Assembly: GCA_020633675.1 (NCBI GenBank)
Contig: JACKDE010000004.1
Span: 186,001 to 250,000, forward strand
DNA: 64,000 bases
Direction of reading: 5' to 3'
Source: Deferribacteres bacterium
Lineage (GTDB): Bacteria > Zhuqueibacterota > Zhuqueibacteria > Zhuqueibacterales > Geothermadaptataceae
Shown: positions 58,761 through 64,000 of the stretch, piece by piece
Numbering within the stretch: the stretch's first letter is position 1
How the letters are laid out: every line of letters starts with the position of its first letter
Program-made: the position numbers and the translations under genes
The notes under the pieces: model-generated
What the model was told of the DNA's origin: nothing
The model's input: only the letters and a program-made list of their open reading frames with translations
Database searches by the model: none

Positions 58761-59630
58761 TCAGACAAAACATGGCTCCGCATGATCGTGGGAGGTAAGC
58801 TGTCGGCTGACGTGCCACAAGCGAAGCGCCAGCTCAGCATGATAGCTTTTTTCGGAGGAACGCACTGCAGATTTATTGATAAAATAACGGCCTGTCACGT
58901 TTTCCAACTCCGGAGCGCTCGCAAGATAAAGTATGGTTTCAGCGGCTTTTTCAGGTGGATCCAGTGCTGGCATAGCTAACTTATACAGCAGTTTTTTAAA
59001 AATGGACGCATCGGGATCGTTATCCAGGATGCGTGTGGCGATGGCGCCGGGGTGGACACAGTTTGCGGTGATACCGGTCGTCTGCGTACGGCGTGCCAGC
59101 TCATAAGTAAACAGCACTCGCGCCAGTTGTGCCTGGCAGGTGGCTTTTGAAGCGCTGTAGCTGTTTTTCAAATTCAAATCGCCAAAGTGAATCTTGCCCT
59201 TGCGATGATACTCACCGGTCACATTGATAACGCGGCAGGGCGCGCTTTTGCGCAGCAGGTCGGCCAAGCGATTGGTCAACAGAAAATGCGCGAGATAATT
59301 GATGGCAAACGTCATCTCCACACCCTCAGTTGTCTCATGACGGCGACTGAAATGCGCACCGGCATTGTTTATCAGCACATCGAGACGGGGAAATTTATTG
59401 TTAAAATGGTCCGCAGCTTCGGCCACGGCCTGCTGTGAGGCGAAATCAACCAGCACCACTTCGACCTTTGCATTGCGAACCGAGGCGATGATTTCCTGTC
59501 GTGCGCGCTCTGCCCGGTCCGCATCCCGGCTCACCATCACAACCTGCGCGCCCATTGCGGCGAGACCGGCAGCCACCGATTTGCCGATGCCTGAGCTTGC
59601 CCCGGTTACCAAACAGACTTTACTTTTCAT
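58761..59630 (-). CDS. Short-chain dehydrogenase/reductase
   Basis: A 289-residue Rossmann enzyme. 'CLVTGASSGIGKSVAAGL' binds NAD(P), 'LINNAGAHFSRRHETTEG' is the NAG motif, and Y-S-A-S-K is the catalytic YxxxK. The usual catalytic serine is replaced in 'VINVTGEYHRKG' by T or a neighbour. The best resemblance is to retinol dehydrogenase-like SDRs. The gene lies 32 bases after the saccharopine-dehydrogenase-like gene, so they probably form an operon. Confidence 0.9.
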   Translation of the reverse strand: MKSKVCLVTGASSGIGKSVAAGLAAMGAQVVMVSRDADRAERARQEIIASVRNAKVEVVLVDFASQQAVAEAADHFNNKFPRLDVLINNAGAHFSRRHETTEGVEMTFAINYLAHFLLTNRLADLLRKSAPCRVINVTGEYHRKGKIHFGDLNLKNSYSASKATCQAQLARVLFTYELARRTQTTGITANCVHPGAIATRILDNDPDASIFKKLLYKLAMPALDPPEKAAETILYLASAPELENVTGRYFINKSAVRSSEKSYHAELALRLWHVSRQLTSHDHAEPCFV

Positions 59631-59662
59631 TGCGATACCTATCGATCAAATTGTTAGGCAAC

Positions 59663-60793
59663 TCAACTCGAATGCTCAAATTCAATATTGATGTCGATAC
59701 CAAAGCGCTGTATATCTGCAAAAAATCGCTCTGTGTCAACATATTCAGCCTGGCACCAAAGTCCGCCAGGTTCAGGCGATTTTTCCAGCAATTGGCACAG
59801 GCACGCGACCACCGGCGCCGCGGTCAGCCAATAGGCATTTTCATGCGAGACTGTCATTCGCAGATGGTGTGGCTTGCCACTTTTCATGCCGGTCGCTTCC
59901 AGAAGCAGCAAAGAACGATATGGCGGGTGACTGAATGTGCGCAAACCCCAATACAGCCATTTTGCCGCCAGGTGCAGGGCCTTCTCCGGCGCGAGCTTCA
60001 AAAGCACCATCACAGCAGGGAAAATCACATAGTCGATGAAGCCGCCGAAACCCGAGATGAAAAAGCCGGCACGCTGCAAGGCTGGAATTTTACCGGGTAG
60101 TCGATGCAGTTCTTCCAAAAACATCGGCACGCACCATTGCCTGCCAAATGGCAGACCAAAATCAAATTTCGGAGCATCGCGAAAACGCTGCGTGCGCCAC
60201 TCACCCTGCTCAAAAACCAGTTGCCGGGTGTGCATCAACTCCTGCACAAATTCGAGCTTTGTTTCCGGCGATATTTGCACATCACGCCAGTTGACGCGCA
60301 GGAGGCTGGCGACTTCGGCACGCTGCAACGCATCAAAATAGCTTGCTGCATGTCGGATCATTGCGCCAGGCATGCCAGGGTGAAAGCCGCCATCCGTGAT
60401 AAAAGTCAATTTGGCGTCGGCAATCTGGGACTGCAAGCTACGCAGAACAGCAAGCTTTTTCGGTGACGATAGCTGGATATCCATGTAGCGGCATTTGTTT
60501 GCGAGCGCTGCTTTTGCAATCGCCTCCGTATCAGCCATCGTCGAGGAAGCGATAACCACAACCCGGGCTTGCCTGAACGCCGCATCCAGCCTGTCGTGCC
60601 GGGAAACATCAAGCTGCAGTGCCTGCGCGCGTCCGGTACCAAATTTTGCACACAACGCCAGGGCTCCAGCTTTTGCCCGAGCCAAATCACGGCCAGCAAT
60701 GAGAATTTGGGTATCAGTGGTCTGGAGCAACAAATCCGCAATCGCCATTCCGGCATTGCCATAGCCGCCGATGATCAGAATCGTTTGTGGCAT
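59663..60793 (-). CDS. Saccharopine dehydrogenase-like oxidoreductase
   Basis: A 376-residue protein from the ATG at 60793; an upstream extension to 60841 would run into the terminator hairpin. 'ILIIGGYGNAGMAIADLLL' is the nucleotide-binding motif and 'ALQLDVSRHDRLDAAFRQARVVVIAS' continues the fold. 'ITDGGFHPGMPGAMIRHAA' is typical of the family. The C-terminal half has hydrophobic stretches ('GGFIDYVIFPAVMVLLKL'). The substrate is unknown; the SDR gene directly downstream suggests a joint pathway. Confidence 0.85.
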   Translation of the reverse strand: MPQTILIIGGYGNAGMAIADLLLQTTDTQILIAGRDLARAKAGALALCAKFGTGRAQALQLDVSRHDRLDAAFRQARVVVIASSTMADTEAIAKAALANKCRYMDIQLSSPKKLAVLRSLQSQIADAKLTFITDGGFHPGMPGAMIRHAASYFDALQRAEVASLLRVNWRDVQISPETKLEFVQELMHTRQLVFEQGEWRTQRFRDAPKFDFGLPFGRQWCVPMFLEELHRLPGKIPALQRAGFFISGFGGFIDYVIFPAVMVLLKLAPEKALHLAAKWLYWGLRTFSHPPYRSLLLLEATGMKSGKPHHLRMTVSHENAYWLTAAPVVACLCQLLEKSPEPGGLWCQAEYVDTERFFADIQRFGIDINIEFEHSS

Positions 60794-60822
60794 GATTTTC
60801 TCGCTATTTTTGTCTTTGCCAT

Positions 60823-60856
60823 AAAAAAAGTCTCCGGGCAAATTCTGCCCGGAGAC
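60823..60856 (-). terminator. Intrinsic terminator
   Basis: On the minus strand a perfect 11-bp stem (gtctccgggca / tgcccggagac, loop of five) is followed by seven T's (60829 down to 60823). It ends the transcript of the hypothetical gene at 60912-61559. A second hairpin without T-run (ccggttct/agaaccgg, 60874-60894) lies just before it. Confidence 0.85.
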
Positions 60857-60911
60857 CCTTCCACCTCACCTCCCCGGTTCTATCGGAGAACCGGTACCGT
60901 GCTTGGCGCGC

Positions 60912-61559
60912 TCAAGATTCTCCCGTCATCTCACTCCACTTCTGCAAATCAAGCCGGCATTGCCCCAACACCTCATGCAATTGCGCGGCTTCAGCATGTT
61001 TGCCATCGATCAGCATCTCGATAAAATTGAGCATGGCAGGGAAAGCATCCAAAACAGGTTTTGGACTGAGGGAAACGCTTGCCGGCAAATGTAGCAAGCG
61101 ATTATAGACAGCCAGCAACAACATGAGCGCCTGCCGTTGCTGAGCATCAATACTTTTATTCAGCAAGTCGAAGGTGCGCTGTCGCAATGCAGAACAGCGG
61201 GCCTGGCGATCCATCCAGCCGTGATAAAATTCCGGTTTCAGCATTGAAAGATTTTTAGCGCTGAACAAATCGATCAATTCCAAAAGACTGAGATGACTGC
61301 TTTCATTCCAATGTGCATCGCGGTCGATTTGCAACTCTTTCTCGCCTTCGTGCAGAAAGGTTTGCATCCACGGATCAAAATCCTGCCTGTGCGGTTGCAG
61401 CCGCAAATAAGCCAATAGATCGATGACATGCCAGGCCCATGCCAGCGCCCCTTTCAGCGCCAGCATATTGCCGGTGCGCACTTCGATCAATTCATCAGCG
61501 AGGCGCTTCAAGCTATCGAGAGCATTTTGGAATGGTGAGACTGTTAAATTGCTTAGCAT
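60912..61559 (-). CDS. Hypothetical helical protein
   Basis: A 215-residue protein when started at the ATG at 61559; the frame is open to 61688, but the extra N-terminus is unlike coding sequence. It is almost all helical, with no signal peptide and many leucines ('ALDSLKRLADELIEVRTGNMLALKGALAWAWHVIDLLAYL', shown only in part). I recognise no family. A strong terminator follows 56 bases after the stop. Confidence 0.65.
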   Translation of the reverse strand: MLSNLTVSPFQNALDSLKRLADELIEVRTGNMLALKGALAWAWHVIDLLAYLRLQPHRQDFDPWMQTFLHEGEKELQIDRDAHWNESSHLSLLELIDLFSAKNLSMLKPEFYHGWMDRQARCSALRQRTFDLLNKSIDAQQRQALMLLLAVYNRLLHLPASVSLSPKPVLDAFPAMLNFIEMLIDGKHAEAAQLHEVLGQCRLDLQKWSEMTGES

Positions 61560-61882
61560 GAGACAGGACTCCGCAAAATGCAATGCCTGGTCACGGTCAT
61601 GCAGTGCAGATGGTGTGGTTGGATAGTGGTGGTGAAATCTCAACAATAGTGCCAAAATCTGGTCCAGACAGCAGCTGCACAGAAACAAGACCTATAAATT
61701 TATTTATTATAAATTTAAAGACAACTAAAAACCAACTGAAAGTGGGATACTCTTTTTCTTAATTCCCAAAATCGAGAATCGCTATGAGCAGAGTTCCCAC
61801 TTCCGCGAATGGAACCGATCAGAGAAGATTTGAGTGAAGGTGCTATTTGCCAATCGATTCTTGGACATTGTCTGCCCGCCGC

Positions 61883-62557
61883 CTATTCTTCAGCGCGAAA
61901 ACCGATACGCTCAAACGGATTGACCACGCTGGAAGCAATATTCATCAAATGCCCCATCACACGCTTTAAATAGCGAGCATAGAGCGCACAACTGGCAGCA
62001 TCCCGTACTTCGCCATCGCTGTTTTCTCGTTTAATATAATCAATCAAAATGGAATCACACTTTTTCAGCACCCAGTAATTCTCTTTGATCATTTCACCCA
62101 TCTGCTGCTTATTCGTTAAATCCAGAACCTGCACCAATTTTTCAAAAACCTGTGTGACGGTATTCTCAATTCTTTGCAAATCGGCCTCATGCGAACCCGC
62201 ATTGAGCTTCTTCGGGTGGGCAAGCGCCAAATCCATAATATTTTTGGTGTAATCACCGATGCGTTCGATATCAATGACAATTGTAGTCAAAATGAGCCCC
62301 GGTATAATATTGAGGCCACCTGTGATCGCCATGTGCTTGAGCACTTTGTGGCGGACTTTCTGAATATATTCATTCACCACGCTGTCGGCATCGTAAACAT
62401 TCAATTCCAGCTCGCCACTGTCGGTATGACGCAAAGACTGCACGGAGCTTTTAAACATCACCAGCGTCTGCTCGAGCATCTTGTGAGAGTCATTGACGGC
62501 CTGCGTCAGACTATTATCCTGGCGCCACAGTTCGTAAAGTTCTTTAAACCAGATCAT
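61883..62557 (-). CDS. PhoU-domain protein
   Basis: A 224-residue helical protein. 'DADSVVNEYIQKVRHKVLKHMAI' and 'IDIERIGDYTKNIMDLAL' form one PhoU three-helix unit with its E-R-x-G-D metal-binding motif; the second unit ('CDSILIDYIKRENSDGEVRDAASCALYARYLKRVMGHLMNIA') is diverged. It lies six bases after the Na/Pi cotransporter gene and most likely controls that transporter's activity at the cytoplasmic face. Confidence 0.9.
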   Translation of the reverse strand: MIWFKELYELWRQDNSLTQAVNDSHKMLEQTLVMFKSSVQSLRHTDSGELELNVYDADSVVNEYIQKVRHKVLKHMAITGGLNIIPGLILTTIVIDIERIGDYTKNIMDLALAHPKKLNAGSHEADLQRIENTVTQVFEKLVQVLDLTNKQQMGEMIKENYWVLKKCDSILIDYIKRENSDGEVRDAASCALYARYLKRVMGHLMNIASSVVNPFERIGFRAEE

Positions 62558-62563
62558 GTTAAA

Positions 62564-63637
62564 TTACCCAAATATGAAGATGAAAAAAGTCGGTATCAGA
62601 AAAAAGATTAGAATGATATAGATAATCGGAACCGCTCTGCTGCGTATGGCAAATTCTGCCAGCTTTTCTGCAAACCTCAACGGAAGGTTCCGGAATGGCC
62701 AAATGACTGCAATTCCAAATACGTTGAATAGGAAGTGGGCAAATGCTGCGGCTATGGAAGTGACATTGGAAGTCACCAGCGCAGCCAACATCGCAGTGAT
62801 GGTGGTGCCTATATTCGCCCCCAGAGTAAACGGAAAAATCTGGCGCAATGTTAAAATCCCTGCTCCGGCCAAAGGCACAGCAAGCGAGGTCGTGATCGAG
62901 CTACTTTGCACCATCACCGTCAAAATCACGCCAAGAATCAACGCACGGACAGGGTTTTTGAAGAGGGTTTCGTTAAAAAACGCTTCGACCTTGCCAATGA
63001 TCAGGGCTTTCAGGTTGACGACAATATACCGCAGAGAAACAAACAGGAAAATCAGGGCCAGCACCAGCATAATCACACCAGAATCCAGGGTTAGCGCCTG
63101 GATCATTTTAACGGCCGGCGATGTTATCGCCTTGAGCGGATTGAAAAAATTCACCCCTCCCAGGTTCTGAAAACTGACTGCCATGTAGTTCGATGCGATA
63201 CCGAGGAAATTAGTAAGCAGGTGGAGCGGAAACAGGATAGCCACGGCCAGGAGATTAAAGCAATCGTGCACGGTTGCGGCAGCAAAGGCGCGCTTGAATT
63301 CTTCAGCGCGCGATATTTGCGCAATGGAAACCAGCGTATTGGTGACGCTGGTCCCGACATTGGCGCCCATGATGATCGGAATGGCGCCATTGATATCGAT
63401 GGCACCGCTGGCAACCAGGGCAACCGTCATTGACGTGGTTGTGGATGAGCTTTGCACCAGACTCGTCGCCAAAATCCCAATCAGCAAACCGACAAATGGA
63501 TTCGCAGTGGTTGCAAGCAATTGCTGTGCAAAGTCTTTTCCAAAGAGCTTAAAAGAGGCGCTCATCAGCGAGATGCTGACAAAAAAGAGGTACAACAAAA
63601 CAAAAAGGAGCAAAAGGCGTAAGGCTATGCGTTTCAT
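62564..63637 (-). CDS. Na/Pi cotransporter (NptA/PNaS family)
   Basis: A 357-residue membrane protein with eight or nine helices. The two inverted repeats of the family each contain the Q-S-S-S signature: 'LVQSSSTTTSMTVALV' (about 60-75) and 'MVQSSSITTSLAVPLA' (about 238-253), and each is followed by 'GANVGTSVTNTL' and 'GANIGTTITAML'. It imports phosphate with sodium across the inner membrane. The PhoU-like partner is encoded downstream. Confidence 0.94.
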   Translation of the reverse strand: MKRIALRLLLLFVLLYLFFVSISLMSASFKLFGKDFAQQLLATTANPFVGLLIGILATSLVQSSSTTTSMTVALVASGAIDINGAIPIIMGANVGTSVTNTLVSIAQISRAEEFKRAFAAATVHDCFNLLAVAILFPLHLLTNFLGIASNYMAVSFQNLGGVNFFNPLKAITSPAVKMIQALTLDSGVIMLVLALIFLFVSLRYIVVNLKALIIGKVEAFFNETLFKNPVRALILGVILTVMVQSSSITTSLAVPLAGAGILTLRQIFPFTLGANIGTTITAMLAALVTSNVTSIAAAFAHFLFNVFGIAVIWPFRNLPLRFAEKLAEFAIRSRAVPIIYIILIFFLIPTFFIFIFG

Positions 63638-63871
63638 ATTCCGTTCGATTTAGAGAAAGTCGGGGTGAATTATATAAAAAGCAGGAAACTCCAATCAAGG
63701 TTTACCTGTTGGGCCGTGCTTTCGTCAATGGTGCCAAAATATAAGTAAGAAAAAAGCAAAGCACCAAGGCACTTTCTGCTTTTATCAAAAGATAATTCAC
63801 CCTTAACAGAGTGTTCACGCAACGGCACGCAAATCTTCCGTCACAGCAATTCTTTCTGCAGTTTGAACCGC

Positions 63872-64000
63872 TTACATCACAGCCTGTACCAGCTCAGATT
63901 TTGCCACCTTATTTCGCAAAATGCTTTCTTTGATGCCGAACTTCGCTGTTACCGCGCCGACTACAGCAGCTTGAGCAGTGGTCAAATCCATTTTTCCCAT
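63872..64000 (-). CDS. Short conserved-looking ORF, cut by the window edge
   Basis: The minus strand reads 42 codons from an ATG at 63998-64000 to a TAA at 63872-63874 ('MGKMDLTTAQAAVVGAVTA', then 'FGIKESILRNKVAKSELVQ'). Codon use looks coding. The true start may lie beyond the window. I do not recognise it. The 234 bases to the Na/Pi gene show no other gene. Confidence 0.5.
   Translation of the reverse strand: MGKMDLTTAQAAVVGAVTAKFGIKESILRNKVAKSELVQAVM

Noticed and set aside
1..64000. tRNA, rRNA, tmRNA or riboswitch
   Set aside because: I found no cloverleaf, rRNA signature or known riboswitch core by eye; a covariance-model search would be needed to exclude them.

Overview
The window is about 64 kb of bacterial chromosome, without rRNA or tRNA genes that I could recognise. 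The organism is probably a member of the FCB superphylum (Bacteroidota, Calditrichota or KSB1-like lineages). Three things point there: a type IX secretion C-terminal domain with the 'SNYPNPFN' signature (gene at 3276), a GWxTD-domain lipoprotein (36204), and ParC/ParE proteins of the Bacteroidota-like type. I cannot place it at species level.

Layout. 0-1.4 kb: a minus-strand operon of a MauE-like membrane protein, a membrane-anchored redoxin and a secreted peptide with eight cysteines. 1.9-7.1 kb: a DUF5996 protein, a large secreted T9SS protein with three repeat units, and a PEGA-domain protein. 7.2-12.6 kb: parC and parE, separated by a GIY-YIG nuclease gene and several families of palindromic repeats. 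12.6-14.1 kb: gene debris (a GxxExxY pseudogene, an orphan 3' gene fragment and two small genes). 14.4-20.9 kb: metabolic and repair genes (thioesterase, FAD oxidoreductase, CBS protein, YjbR, aminotransferase, uvrC). 21.0-22.3 kb: an AT-rich DUF5343 plus Swt1-type HEPN pair, a defence or toxin-antitoxin candidate, followed by a pirin remnant. 22.5-25.9 kb: a beta-lactamase-family lipoprotein, an NHL propeller protein and a REP-associated Y1 transposase inside REP palindromes. 26.1-29.2 kb: a membrane-anchored NACHT NTPase fused to an FGE-sulfatase domain, whose C-terminus looks like a diversity-generating-retroelement (DGR) variable region. 29.7-39.8 kb: purL, dapF, an intact GxxExxY gene between inverted repeats, a GT9 glycosyltransferase, a histidine kinase, GWxTD, BON and paraoxonase-like proteins.

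40.2-51.4 kb is the most unusual stretch. It holds a 1822-residue P-loop/TPR protein, a GNAT protein, a transmembrane STAND NTPase, a SIR2-like/TIR fusion and a macro-domain protein. The last three lie in one orientation and together cover ADP-ribose processing, NAD-directed effector domains and an NTPase sensor, which suggests an uncharacterised NAD-linked conflict system.

51.6-64 kb returns to housekeeping: a DUF4287/DUF5655 protein, pheA, gamma-glutamyltransferase, a VOC protein, a TPR protein, a BamA/TamA-like outer-membrane gene split by one amber codon, an SDR and saccharopine-dehydrogenase-like pair, and a Na/Pi cotransporter with its PhoU partner.

Small repeats run through the whole window: a MITE-like element of about 124 bp in two copies, REP palindromes, and at least four other dispersed palindrome families. 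All assignments come from reading the sequence by eye; no database search was run.
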